Shown one piece after another: positions 45,783-58,300 of a stretch of 64,000 bases of DNA (positions within the stretch are counted from its first letter, which is position 1; the number at the start of each line of letters is the position of its first letter). A program made the translations under genes and the position numbers. Origin of the DNA: Owenia fusiformis (Eukaryota; Annelida; Polychaeta; Sabellida; Oweniidae); contig CAIIXF020000011.1 of the NCBI GenBank assembly GCA_903813345.2, positions 11,380,842 to 11,444,841 on the forward strand, in the 5' to 3' direction. The notes beneath the pieces are model-generated. The model was not told where the DNA came from, searched no databases, and was given only the letters and a program-made list of their open reading frames with translations.

Positions 45783-45907
45783 GGATGATGACCAGATGTC
45801 TTAGACTCAGTCTAGGAGGTGCCAATGACAGTCCAACTGCCTATGAGGTGATGCATATATTGGCAAATATGAAGGCAACTGAATCACAAGCTGTACCCTT
45901 ATGTTAA
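45783..45907 (+). other. short exon-like frame, unknown
   Basis: A good acceptor (TTCTTCTTAAAACAG) at 45768-45782 is followed by an open frame of 40 codons beginning MMTRCLRLSLGGANDSP and ending at TAA (45905). Composition looks coding, but I do not recognise the family and no partner exon was found. Most likely a transposon-derived fragment. Confidence 0.25.
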
Positions 45908-46471
45908 CATAAGGACCAATGCTTTGGGCCAAGTCAATGACAACACAACACTTCCACGGAGACCAAATGAAAGATGAATGAAAGACCCATTATACGATGT
46001 CATGGTTGTATACTAAACAAATGTTATCAAATGTTCGGAAATGGCTTTTCCATGAATCTCAATGTCCAATAATATGAATATATAGTAATAATGTGTACAG
46101 TACAGTTCTAATAATAATAGATTAATAATGATAATGAAAACAGTAATACTTCAGTGAGTTGAATATAACTTGAAATAACTGTTGCTCGCTGTGTACTGGC
46201 TTAGAATGCAACTGACCCTAATCTGCGCTACCTAGGTCTGGGACCGCAGACAACCACGTGATTCAGGATCCACCTACTTAATATTCATTATTCATATAAG
46301 GCAAGCGATACGGTCGTCCCACAAAACACTTTATGATGCATAAAAAATATTTGTGTCTCTTCCCTTGATCCGCTCAGTTGCTAATTATAACGGAACATAA
46401 TACATTCATGTTGGTGAAATTAATTTATTTAATATAAAATAATAATATCATTAGCAAGTTGGGTAGTCATT

Positions 46472-46686
46472 TATTGAGCATATAAAACTTTAAAATAAAA
46501 CCAGCAGTGTAGGCAATAATTGTGAACTTTAACATACGTGCAAGCTACTCTACTAGGAGAAGGTGTATCATTGTCACTTTTCATTTTTATACTTTGTTTT
46601 TGACGAACTTCTCGTAAATATTCATCAATTTTACACAATTATTGCCTACACTGCTGGTTTTATTTTAAAGTTTTATATGCTCAATA
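46472..46686. mobile_element. MITE with perfect 53-bp inverted repeats
   Basis: 46472-46524 and 46634-46686 are exact reverse complements (outer end TATTGAGCATATAAAACTTT, inner end GGCAATAATTGTG), with a 109-bp loop. The perfect match implies recent activity or conversion. A transposase remnant starts 26 bp to the right. Confidence 0.85.
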
Positions 46687-46711
46687 AAATGTTTTTATTA
46701 TTTCGAGTTAC

Positions 46712-47110
46712 ATGACAGATATCTGTATGGCCATATTGCCAAGCAGAAGCCTATTACTTCTCCCCTCATGTACGACAATGACGATTGGAATGCGAAATCA
46801 ATGCGTCTTTCAATGTGTCTTTCAACAGGACAACGCTCCTATTCATACTGCGAATCAGGTGGAAGGGCGATTCTTTCAAAGCAGCGTTAACCAAATGAGA
46901 TGGCCACCATATTCCGCAGACCAATCACTTATCGAAAATATGTAGTATTATGTTAATTATCAGATACACAACCTCCCAATACACAACCTCCGCGAGCTAG
47001 AAATTGCAGTTCAAAGAACATGGGTTAATATCCCTGGGCGACTCTCATCAGGAGACTCTTTGAAAGCATACCCGGCCAGCTAGAGTTCGTACTCTTATCC
47101 TAAATCGCAG
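46712..47110 (+). pseudogene. mariner/Tc1-type transposase remnant
   Basis: The frame from 46712 contains FQQDNAPIHTA (the second catalytic Asp region) and WPPYSADQSLIEN (the SPDLNPIEN region with the last acidic residue), then a stop at 46942. After a frame change the C-terminal block resumes (LRELEIAVQRTW, then LIRRLFESIPGQLE). The N-terminal DNA-binding domain and first Asp are absent. It is a dead fragment of the DDE transposase family and may or may not be related to the MITE beside it. Confidence 0.75.
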
Positions 47111-47571
47111 TTATCCCATTAGATATTGATGATGAACTTGTTGACTTCATATTAGGATCATCTTTATTACATTTCAGCTTATTTAAACTAGGTTTACACC
47201 ACGAGTGCAATCCCATGCTAAATTTCGACAGATTTTCATATTTTGCCTATTTTCGGCAAAGTTAAGCATACAAAATGTATCATGATAATGGACAACAAAA
47301 CAGCAATATGGCAATCATGAATTCAATATGTTATGTTTTATGTTTGCAAAACTCGCAAATATTTTTTGATAATATGTAAAACAAAAAAATAGAATCAATC
47401 GACAGATTTCCACACTAAAATAATGAACTGAATGGAGTATTTTGAATTTTTTATTTTCTTATTCATTAAGTGTAGCAATTTTTAGAACAGTTGCAGCAGA
47501 GAGTTAACTGTGCTGCACATACACATCTACATACAGTCATGCATAATATAGAGAAAATATAGAGTTATTTA

Positions 47572-47660
47572 ATGGGAGGGATGGAATATGAATTTTATTT
47601 CGAGGGAAAATATAATATTGACCAAGGAAATAATATATTGACAGAGGGCGACAAATTCGA
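47572..47660 (+). mobile_element. left half of the two-part palindromic foldback
   Basis: TGGGAGGGATGGAATATGAA, TTTTATTTCGAGGGAAAATA and TAATATTGACC follow the left arm at 9957-10010. The right arm and module B are missing; instead GGGCGACAAATTCGATCACC and CG-rich sequence follow. Confidence 0.6.
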
Positions 47661-47884
47661 TCACCCAAGGGAAAGATCAATACCCGGTGATTTCAGCGGG
47701 AAGTGGCGTTTCGTTCAGTGGATGAGCTGCGCGCGCACGCATAAATGTGATTATCCAATAGAGGGCGCTATCACAAACAAGTACTGCACGAACCGATAAA
47801 TTCCCGGGTATTGTAACGCCCTTGGATCACCACCATCAATAACCTAATTACGGTATAATGATCTCAAATAAAACATCACTGATG

Positions 47885-48700
47885 CCCCCAGCAGGGCCGT
47901 CAGATGGGGGGGGGGGTGCGATGGGTGCGACCGCACCCCCCTTGACACCCCCCATAGTCTCATACACTTTTAAAGTGCCCAGAAAGCACCAAATAGCATC
48001 TTAGAATTGTAAAATTTTCTAGAGGGAGTGGGCAACCCCTAACAGCCACCTCAATTCAATGGAAAAGTTCTGAATTTATTTTATGTATTGTCTCAGACAC
48101 TTTTAAAGTGCTCAAGTGCCCAGACATAATCACATAGCTCCTTGATATAGTCAATGTTTCTGGGGGACTAACACTTGCTTTCCTTCGGGAAATTGTGATT
48201 TTTTTTCAATTTTGTAATTGACTCATACACATCCAAAGTGCCAAGAAAGCACCAAAATAGTGTTTTAAAATTGTAAAATTTTCTAGGGGAATGGGCCACA
48301 CCTCACACCCAAAACAAAACAATTGAAAAGTTCTGAATTTATTTTATGTATCGTCTCTTGACATCCCCCAAAATATTGTGATTTTTTCAAATTTTTTATT
48401 GAATCATACAATTCGAAAGTGCCCTGAAAGCACCAAATAGCATTTTAAAATTGTAAAATTTTCTAGGGAAGTAGGCCACCCCTCACATCCCCCACAAAAC
48501 AATTGACAAAAATTCTGAATTTATTTCATGCATTGTCTCAGACACTTTTAAAGTGCCCAGACTTCATCAAATAGCACCTTGATATGGTCAATGTTTCTGG
48601 GGGACAGGTATGGGGGACAAACACTTGCTCTCCCTCTGGCACCCTAATCCCACCTCGCCCTCTTGCACCCCCCTTTGACACCCCCCAAGAATTGAAAAAA
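47885..48700 (+). repeat. ~190-bp tandem repeat, about four copies
   Basis: Units contain CACTTTTAAAGTGCCCAGA, AGCACCAAATAGCAT, TTGTAAAATTTTCTAGGG and AAGTTCTGAATTTATTTTAT. The left edge AGCAGGGCCGTCAGATGGGG, poly-G and CACCCCCC runs suggest the end of a mobile element. No coding frame. Confidence 0.65.
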
Positions 48701-48739
48701 TGTAATTGTTTTTCAATTTTTTTTCGATTGACTCATAGG

Positions 48740-49555
48740 CAAATATTATCTGCCCAACACATGTATACAAGGTGTCCCGAAAGTATGGGGCCCCCCTAGG
48801 AAGATATATTCCAGTGTCCTCATTGTATGTGTCATATATCATTTTAAAGCTTATCCAAAGTTACATTGATTTGCCAAGTATCATGGTTTAACTCCAAAAT
48901 GGGAAAAAGTTACAGTCATTTTAAAAGTTAGTGTTTTGTCAAAATAAAGTTCAATTTTACACCACATAACTTGTCAATGTGTCCCCCCTTGGCCATGTTA
49001 ACAGCAGCAATTATTTTCAGATATGACCTTAAAAGCCCTTCAAATAGGGTTGTGGAATTTTATAACCCTCTTAAAACATGTTAAGGGACTTTAGAAGAGT
49101 TTGCTTAGAGTTTCTACCCTCACCATTCTCTTTTTGCAACTCAATATCCATCCAACCCGAAAAGAATTGCTGCTGTTAAGATGGCCCGGGAGGACACATT
49201 GACAAGTGATTTGGTGTAAAATTGAACTTAATTTTGACCAAACACTAAATTTTAAAATGCCTGTAATTTTTTCACATTTGAGAGTTGAGCCATGATACTT
49301 GGCAAATCAATGTAACTTTGGATAAGCTTTAAAATGATATATGACATATACTATGATGACACTGGTATATGTCTGCCTAGGGGGGGGGGGGCATACTTTC
49401 GGGAAACCCTGTACACAATATATTTCCATTTTTGTGATTTAACAACACGGGGTCTATGGGGAATCTCCACGACCTAGAAGTCACATTTTCAAAGAAAATT
49501 AAAGTTTCAAAGTTGATAAACTCTTCAAAACCACATTTCAAAGACTGAAGAAACA
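48740..49555 (+). mobile_element. second copy of the 30.4-kb repeat, split by a MITE
   Basis: 48740-48765 (AATATTATCTGCCCAACACA) and 49414-49555 (GGGGTCTATGGGGAATCTCC, GACCTAGAAGTCACATTTT) together match 30418-30570, the interior of the MITE at 30236. Confidence 0.75.
48768..49411. mobile_element. mariner-type MITE with TA duplication
   Basis: Ends CAAGGTGTCCCGAAAGTATG and (inward from the right) CAGGGTTTCCCGAAAGTATG are inverted, with arms running about 290 bp. TA flanks both sides (48766-48767, 49412-49413). The uninterrupted relative at 30418-30570 lacks the element. TA target sites and the ends fit the Tc1/mariner superfamily; no transposase is inside. Confidence 0.85.
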
Positions 49556-49989
49556 AATATCAGATGTTGACGTATTCATTGCTTTTTGTGAGAAACATGA
49601 AAATTAATATAGTGATATTCTCACAAAATGAGTCGCAAGATGAATTGAATTTTGAATTTTGTTCAGATTTTTTTGGGGAAATTAAAGCATTGATATACTT
49701 TATTTATGTTCATATTGTAGAAAATAAACCGTGGTTTATCGATGTGCATATTACTTTTGAATGCAAAACCTTGCGAAAATTCAAAATGGCCGTCAAAAAC
49801 ATTCCTCAATGACGTGTACATGAACATGAACATAAAATATAATAAACATTATAAACAGGTATATTGCTTCTATCGGTAGTCTTATAGCGCAGTATAATAT
49901 AATTAAATGCATCGTGGGAGTCTTTAGTAAACAGCCTTGAAAACGTGTCACACTGGACTGATACCTTGTGTACCTAGGTACAAATTTCA

Positions 49990-50690
49990 ATTTTAGGTAC
50001 CATTTGATGGAGATCTCGGATGGGACACTCCACATTTAAAACAAAAGGTGGAATGTGCTAGATTGTTCATTAAACCGAAGTCCATGAATCAGAATAGGCT
50101 GAATTTTAAAATACATGAATGGTCCATTAAGCGGAAAAGCATTTGGGACTTTAAAGTTAATTCAATGTTAAATACATGTGATATAAATATCACTGGTCAT
50201 ACCAAGGACATTTTAAAACAGTTTACTAACTCTTCGAAATTCTGATAAATCTATCCATAACACTATGGGATGATAGAAATAATGAAATTAATGCAATAAA
50301 TTTAGGCAATATAGACTGAACAAATATGGTGTTTGCAAGGAAGCATCACCGTAGGTCACTTGCGAGATTCAGAACTGGTACTTTTCCCTTTAGCAATTGA
50401 AACGGGGCGCTACACAGGTATACCATTACACGAAAGGAAATGCTTATTATGTGACATGGATTGTGTAGAAGATGAAAAGCATTTCTTATTAGAATGTAGC
50501 CATTATGGTGATCTAAGATGTAATTTTATGAAAATGTTAAACAGAAATTGCTTTATTTAGATGTAACATCAGCCAATTCTACACTTCTTTTTGTCTCCAT
50601 TATCTCAGCCATTATGAATTGTACTTCACTCCAAAGACCATTAGGAGCTTTAGTTTACAATATGTGCAATAAGAGATCTCTTAATATTGA
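49990..50690 (+). pseudogene. LINE ORF2 C-terminal remnant
   Basis: Pieces in shifting frames match the C-terminal region of non-LTR retrotransposon ORF2: G-D-L-G-W and ARLFIK (about 50003-50075), then RRSLARFRTGT, then after a one-base shift PLAIETGRYTGIPLHERKCL, with a zinc-knuckle-like C-x2-C...H...C (CLLC..D....HFLLEC). Stops near 50243 and the frameshift near 50380 show it is dead. Confidence 0.75.
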
Positions 50691-50889
50691 TAGGCTATAA
50701 AGGCTAGGCACTAAATGAGTATGCATGTCACCTAAGATTCTTTTATAAAATATTTATTTAAAATGTATCTAGTCAGAAGCTCATTGGTTTTATGATGCCT
50801 CTCTTTAGTGCTTCGAGCTATCGACCTTGGGGAAGATGGTCTCAAACACTACTACAGAGGTGTATATTAACTATGGGGTTCTTGTTTTA

Positions 50890-51660
50890 TTTATTCACTC
50901 ATGCAAATCACATTTAGTGCAACATATGTATTTATTGCAATATTTGACAACTTGCAACTCACATTTAGTGCAATATATGTATTTATTATGCAATATCCAT
51001 CTCACATTTAGTGCAATATATGTATTTATTGTAATATTTGTCTTCAACCATATGCATTATGTATTTCACATTTAGTGCAATATTCATATTTTTTGTAATA
51101 TTTGACCATATGCAACATGCTACTCACATTTAGTGCAATATATGTATTTATTATGCAAGATGCACCTCACCTTTAGTGCAATATACGTATTTATTGTAAT
51201 ATTTGTCTTCAACCATATGCATTGTGTATTTCACATTTAGTGCAATATTCATATTTTTTGTAATATTTGACCATATGCAACATGCTACTCACATTTAGTG
51301 CAATATATGTATTTATTGTAATATTTATTTTATTTATTTATTCAGAACTACGCTTTTGTATCAGCGGCACACTTTCAAAGGTGCGTCTTTACAATAAAAC
51401 ATAATATATCTAAAACTGAGTCTTAAGAATCTTTAAGATTGCACTAAAACTTTAATGGTTAAAATAGGTTTCCTATGAGACTAAAATACTAAATAACTAA
51501 TACATCTTAAGTAAAAACATTTTAGATACTGTGTCAAATGTTGAACCTAAATCTTGTCCCCCAAGTCTAAAAATATCTGTCTTCTACCATATGCATTATA
51601 AATTCACATTTAGTGCAATATATGTATTTATTAGGCAATATCCATCTCGAACTGCTTATT
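50890..51660 (+). repeat. CATTTAGTGCAATAT tandem repeat
   Basis: At least eight copies of CACATTTAGTGCAATATATG then TATTTATT, in a higher-order repeat of about 180 bp (50975-51130 against 51155-51310). The run is interrupted at 51325-51590 by sequence resembling a LINE 3' tail (CAGAACTACGCTTTTGTATC). No gene. Confidence 0.7.
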
Positions 51661-53319
51661 TATGCCAAACTGATTAATCAGAGTTGTGAATTGATATCAT
51701 TGGTTATTAATGTATAAATCTTTACCAGAGACATTATATGTCTCTGTCTTTATGAGTGTTGACCCAAGCTGCCCATTGGGGGTAGTAGTGGGTGACACTC
51801 AGATATAATGTATACTGTGTCTCGTAAGTCGGCACCGGCTGGTGATGTTACAAAATGTTGTTTTTATTATGTATTTTATATGTATATTGTAATATCAGTG
51901 ACACAAAAATAAACTATTTTAAACTTAAAACACTGTGTTCTGAAATTGCTAATAATCCGCTTATTTCAGGATGTTTTTATTGGAAACATTTTGCGCAATT
52001 CAAACATTATTTAACACTTATATGTGACATTTATAATCATAAGATCCTCAAATTGCCGTGACGACGATGACCGCTAAATGATCGCATTTTGGGGTGGTAT
52101 ATTCGATATCGTCTCTCAGATTTATGAAACTAGCATTATAAAACAAACCTGCCTGTGCTCAATAGTGTCATTCAGTCATTATAGTTGATGTTGTATTGGA
52201 TATTAGACATCCATATTTTGTGAACATACATGCTGATAACTACCACGTTCAAAATTCGTGTCAACGAGGACACGTCAAGAGGGCACATTTACTCAAGAGA
52301 GTATATCGTAGTCTTAAAAATCTGAATTCACTTTAAACATGCCTCTTCGTTTGTAAAATCATTATTTGAAATGACATGGACACACAAAATAAATTTGTGA
52401 AAAGGCGCAGTGTTGGTACAAACATTAACATTCCCTTATGGTCCAGGTGACACATCCTAGTTTTGAGCATTTTAGTCGTCTTAAGAGAGATTTTAGAAAA
52501 TAAAGAGATCTCACATAAATAAAGAGAGTCCACATGTGGACGTAATATTTTTACTGTGGATAAGTGTTTATGAGATACACTTTTAAAATTTAGATTAACA
52601 TGTAAAGCTGTCATTTCCACCCAGTCTTTCCGATGACCAATCATATACATGTATACACCTTGATAGGTGACACTCACTTTGTATCAATGAAACACTCCCC
52701 CATTGGTCAGATCTTGGAATAAAACGGTTTAGTATTCCCAGGTCAGATATTCCTAACCAAAAACTCTCTTTTTTATACAAGTCAGTTTTATGGTCATTTA
52801 AAAAATATCCCTTTGCCTTTGCACTTAGCTAGAAGTCACTGTATCTGATTGAACTGTACCCAAAACTAAATGAGAATATTACAAAGGCCTTCCTTACAAA
52901 ACGTAGACAGAAGTCGCTTTGCTACTGAAATTCTATAAGTAATACCATTACTTCAACTTGTGTAAAAATTTGAAGATGAAAAGAATAAGATGAGCATTTT
53001 TCACTGGGTCTCAAAGTATTACATGTATTACGTATTAAACTGCAGCGAGATAGCATGCCACCAGGTAGCAGATTTGTGTACGATATTTTGTTTTCTGTAT
53101 TTAAACCCAGCATTCCCATCATTATAATAGTTATACGGTGGCTCTACGGTCTGTACAAAAATTGGATACTTAAAAGTGCAATAATTAGTGCAGAGGGGTC
53201 ATTCAACGATCATGGACCAGTGTCACAATATATTTAAGTTTGGATATTTCATCAAAACTAACATCTATTTTTATTATCTACAAAGAAACCCCCTAGATAA
53301 ACATTATTTTAGCTGATAT
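51661..53319. other. no supportable gene
   Basis: Several short open frames (longest minus 52333-52677) show no family pattern, no splice context and no repeat copies in the window. I would not annotate them. Confidence 0.4.
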
Positions 53320-53540
53320 TCCTCTTGAAACATGGTGGATCTTAAAAATATAAAAGTGGAAGTCCCCTTTTTGAAGCTTTGAACTGAATTTACACTTCTT
53401 AATGCTGAAATTGATAATTTATCCATACATTTTAAGAAAATAAGTATGTCAAAGAAGACGTTAAACCAAATGTTGCCTTGATAGCTTAGAAAAAATTGAA
53501 AAACGTTCCTATTTTCTCTACAGTCCTTATTGCCCCTTTA
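53320..53540 (-). repeat. dispersed repeat with TTAAAGGGGCAAT edge, copy 2
   Basis: Reverse complement of 6707-6950, ending in TTAA at 53537-53540. Confidence 0.7.
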
Positions 53541-55100
53541 ATTCGTACCGAGGCGTTAAAACGACCGTAGATTCTACAGTTGCCTTACGAATTTAGCGAT
53601 TTCATGGAAGTAATCTACGGTCGACGTACAGTCGCCGTTGAGCAGATGTGACTGGGCCTTTAGTGACAATCAAGTCTGAGAAATTATATTGAAAATTACA
53701 ACGAAAAGTTTTCGCCCTTACGTTACGAACGAAAGGACCGACGGGACGAATGGGCGGACAGACGAAGGAAAGGATGGCTTCTCTATATCCCTTATTTGCT
53801 TGTGCTTTTGCGGTACAGGATTATTCAGTTTGTAATAATAACCTTTCATTTTGATGTTTTTTGCACCTCATCATTAAATGTTCTTCATTATCTACTATAG
53901 TATTACAATCGACAGAGTCTTTCCTCAATTGGGCTTTTCTTCAGTTTTGTATATCGCTCTTGTTCGATTTGGAGCATTCTCATAATAATTGCTGTGGATG
54001 TTTTAACTCAATATTGCAACTACTCTAGACAGTCAGCAATAATATCACAATGAACATTGTAAACCTCATCTATTCCCGATTGTTAGGAAACTATTAGGTG
54101 AGGTCTGGTACAATGTTCAGCTAGAAAATGGCAATTCCACAGAGTAGCAAATCCCACAAAAAATTATTCATCAGTCACTAATAATATGTCAGTATAATAT
54201 AGTCATACTTGAAGAGATCTCTTAATTATTGAGAATTCTTGCATTAGGTGGCCATTGTTGATATTGTGAAGCGTGAAAGGCAATAGACTTGCCCAAGTCG
54301 TCATTACCTTTTATTAATCTCGATTTATTGAAAAAAAATAAAAAAATAAAAAAACGGACTTAGACGAGGTAAGAAAGGCAAATGATAGTGATTTAGATTT
54401 ACTCCAAAAATATCTTTGATTTGAGTATAGTATAGCCATAGTTTGAAGAAATCTCAAAATACTGCTGATTTCAAAATCAGGTTGCTACATAATTCTCGGA
54501 GTTTCAAATCAGAAAAACAATACAATTTACTCTAAAAATGGCTTTCATTTGTCAATGAGTATAATAAAGTCATATATTACACATAAGAGATATCTAAATT
54601 TTTTGAAAAAAAGTTCATGTTTTATAAAGTGAATACACGCCCCATGGGGGGTCAACCCGAAAACAACAGAACATATGTCAAAAATATATATTTTCTGACT
54701 GTGCCTATATTCAAGAAAAATTGCACATAAAGTGTAATATGCAAATGCTTGCAATCTACTCTAAAATGTTCATCATTTGAATTGAATAATTTTTTTAATT
54801 TCAATTCATTTCTTATATATAATATACACTTTAAAATCATGCCGCTAGCCTTCAAATGGCCATATGTTGCGGTGTAACAGAAATTAACTTTTCAACTACA
54901 TATAGACTACATTTAAAAGAAAGCACTTATATTTTGTTAAATAAAAATGGTATTTACAATTAAATTTAAGATGTAGGCCAAAAATGCCAAAGTTAGAGCA
55001 GTTTTAGTGAAAAATTCTGTGACAGATATATCTGTCGCTCTGGGTTCCAAATGGATTTTATTTGTGACAGATATATCCGTCATTCTGGGTATTCAAGAGG
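53541..55100. other. AT-rich intergenic sequence
   Basis: No gene is visible. Near the right edge, the palindrome GACAGATATATCTGTC (55023-55038) and a diverged second copy (55065-55080) lie next to TTAA (55101-55104) followed on the minus strand by CCTCTTGAATACCC, reminiscent of a piggyBac-type end. The opposite end was not found. Confidence 0.4.
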
Positions 55101-55116
55101 TTAATCCCTAACAAAG

Positions 55117-55122
55117 TTTATT
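55117..55122 (-). promoter_or_regulatory. AATAAA polyadenylation signal of the rhomboid gene
   Basis: AATAAA on the minus strand, 38 bases past the stop codon, implies a very short 3' untranslated region. Confidence 0.55.
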
Positions 55123-55160
55123 AAAGATAAATGGGAAAACAGTTTGCTAGACCATAGTTA

Positions 55161-55336
55161 TCATGTGATAGGACAACATGGCCGCCAATCCTGGTCAGGG
55201 AATCCTGGGTAAAATCCATTCCAGCAAATGCAGAAGATTATGAGAATACAGTAGATTATAGTGGAGATCCACCATAACACAGTCTCCCAAGGTTTCTTAT
55301 CTATATTCTTCAAAACAGATATCCCTAAAAGGAGCC
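55161..55336 (-). CDS. rhomboid terminal exon
   Basis: 176 bp, phase 1 in, acceptor GCTTTTCAG. Carries the end of TM6, a KNIDKKPWET loop, TM7 and a short Cys-containing tail ending at TGA (55161-55163). Confidence 0.9.
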
Positions 55337-58300
55337 CTGAAAAGCATAAGAAAAACAGTAATAAATATCTTGTGCTACATACACTGTGTACATCAGTTTG
55401 TTTGTTACAGATATGTACAGGTAATGTGCTTTGTAAAATGAGTTTATGATAAAAATGACATCCTAACCAGAACAACGGCAACGCCAAAGCGTAGCGAATC
55501 CCATCGAACATTTTTCAAAAGGGGCACCTTCCACCAAAAGTGTCATTAGACAGTGTGCCATGCTTATAATATTCACATACCAAATATGAACAAAATCGCT
55601 CTACTACTTTTCGAGTTATAGTAAAATACGTTAAAATGGTGGCCATTTTGAAAAATGGCCGCCTTCTACCAAAAGTCTCATTAGACAATGTGCCATGCTT
55701 ATAGTATTCACATACAAAATATGAACAAAATCGCTCCACTACTTTTCGAGTTATAATAAAATACGTTAAAATGGCGACCATATTGAAAAATGGCCGCCTT
55801 CTACCAAAAGTGTCATTAGACAGTGTGCCATGCTTATACGTATTCACGTACCAAATATGAACAAAATCGCTCCACTACTTTTCCAGTTATAGTAAAATAT
55901 GTTAAAATGGCGGCCATTTTGAAAAATGACCGCCCTCTACCAAAAGTACCATTAGGCAGTGTGCCATGCTTATACGTATTCACATACCAAATATGAACAA
56001 AATCGCTCCACTACTTTTCGAGTTTTAGTAAAATAAGTTAAAAATGGCGGCCATTTTTCAAAATGTCCACCATTTTAGACAGTGTGCCATGCTTATAATA
56101 TTCACATACCAAATATGAACAAAATCGCTCTACTACTTTTCGAGTTATAGTAAAATACGTTAAAATGGTGGCCATTTTTCAAAATGTCCGCCATTTTTCA
56201 AAATGGCCACCTTCTACCAAAAGTGTCATTAGACAGTGTGCCATGCTTACAGTATTCACACACCGAATATGAACAAAATCGCTCCACTACTTTTCGAGTT
56301 ATAGTAAAATATGTTAAAATGGCGGCCATTTTGAAAAATGACCGCCCTCTACCAAAAGTACCATTAGGCAGTGTGCCATGCTTATACGTATTCACATACC
56401 AAATATGAACAAAATCGCTCCACTACTTTTCGAGTTTTAGTAAAATAAGTTAAAAATGGCGGCCATTTTTCAAAATGTCCACCATTTTTCAAAATGGCCG
56501 CATTCTACCAAAAGTGTCATTAGACAGTGTGCCATGCTTATAGTATTCACATACCAAATATGAACAAAATCGCTCCACTACTTTTCGAGTTACAGCAAAT
56601 ATCGTAAAATAACGAGTAAAGGCCGCCATTTTTCAAGATGGCTGCCATGTGCTTTTTTAATATCTTCATTTCTAGCTTTATTAATGTCCTATATAATTTT
56701 TTTACATTCAAAACATATTGCTATTACAGTTTTACATATTGCACCTAAATTACTGTAAAATCGGCACTAAAATGGTCGCCATTTTGAAAATCGGCTTTCA
56801 AGCAGAACTTCTACCCCCATAGGGTATATGTGTACAAAATATAAATAAAATCGGGCCAACGGTATTTGAGTTATTGCCCGGACGGACGGACGGACGGAAG
56901 TACGTACGGATGTACGTACGGAAGTACGTACGGACGGACGGACGGAGGCGTTCCCTATATCCCTCTGAACTTCGTTCGATGGGATAATTATAAGATAAAA
57001 ACTGTGCAGTGGCTTGTATAGCATTTTTATATGTCATCACCAAACCAAGATTCCAAGACCTGTCATACAATTCATAGCTCCTGTAAGGGGGGGGGGGGTG
57101 GAGAATTGCTAATGGGGCAGGGACTTTTAAATTTCTAGCATGATCTAGCAATGAGAGTTACACGTTAAAGAGTATAAACATAAAGAGTTACCTGCTAAAA
57201 AGCCTCCAAAATGTGCAGCAAAACCTACACTCCCCTTGGAATCCCCTGTAAACCTCTGATATATAGCAAGCCCTGTATCAGCCCCACCTGTAGAAGAACA
57301 ATAAGAACCTGTTGATTTAAATCAACTAAGATACATCTATCAAATCAGTTTGGTTAGGAATGAGTGAAAGTTAGAATAGTGAGAGGCCAAGAAGGATGGG
57401 AATTGTTTTATGAATTCATGTTTGTAATTATCCAAAAAGAATAAACATGTTATCCTTTATGTGTAGTGAAATGTTATATTGGCTTACCTAGGACCAGGAT
57501 GAGTGTCAATCTTACTGGAGCACTGCTGATAAATTCCACCACTCCATCTTGGCATCCTCGTGTCATCTCCTTCCAATTCTGAAAGTAATAATCAATTAAC
57601 TACAGCTTTTGGGAGCACACTGTAATGATGATTTTGCCATACAAAATTAGGGAGTTGAATGTTACCTTGATCTGATATGTGTCCAGTTAATTCCATTACA
57701 ACTACTACTTTCCAGTGAATAACACCAGGGAATGTGTTTGATATTTCAAAAATCATATTAGTCCTCTCAATCCTGGTCACAAAATAGTATTTATCTGGAT
57801 TCACTTCATCAATGAATTGGAAGCGATGGATTTTGACTGGTAAAGAGAAAAATGTGTTCAATTTAGTTCAATCCTTTTTTGCTTCTTCTAATTAACTTAT
57901 CTTATTAACATTTTTTGTCTTTACCATAATTACAGCTGCTAATTGTGCCCCTATGAGGGCATAACAGCCTCCACTGGCACCAGCCAACATAGTTGTTGTA
58001 TCAACTACAGAATGGCCCAGAGACCCTATAATAGCCATGCAACATATTAACTGTATTAGTTATATTATCTATAGAGAGACTAAGAAAGTCACAACAGGCA
58101 GTCAAGATAACAATGAATCAACTATAGGTTAGTCAAGAATCTGCAAACCAGCAAAGAAATATATATATACAGGTGTGGCCAAAAACTCAATATTCCAGTA
58201 TTTGACTGTGTAAAAGGTTTACAGTCATAGGGATGTGAATGCAAACATTTCAAGGAAATATTTGATGGTACGATTTTACATTTTAGATATGCCCTCTATA

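Noticed and set aside
52333-52677. 114-codon minus-strand frame
   Set aside because: No domain, no splice context, non-ATG-rich upstream and composition like its surroundings.
55515-55847. 110-codon minus-strand frame in the rhomboid intron (and similar ones at 56198 and 32360)
   Set aside because: Repeat of the 136-bp transposon unit; each period gives the same peptide and stops appear where units diverge.
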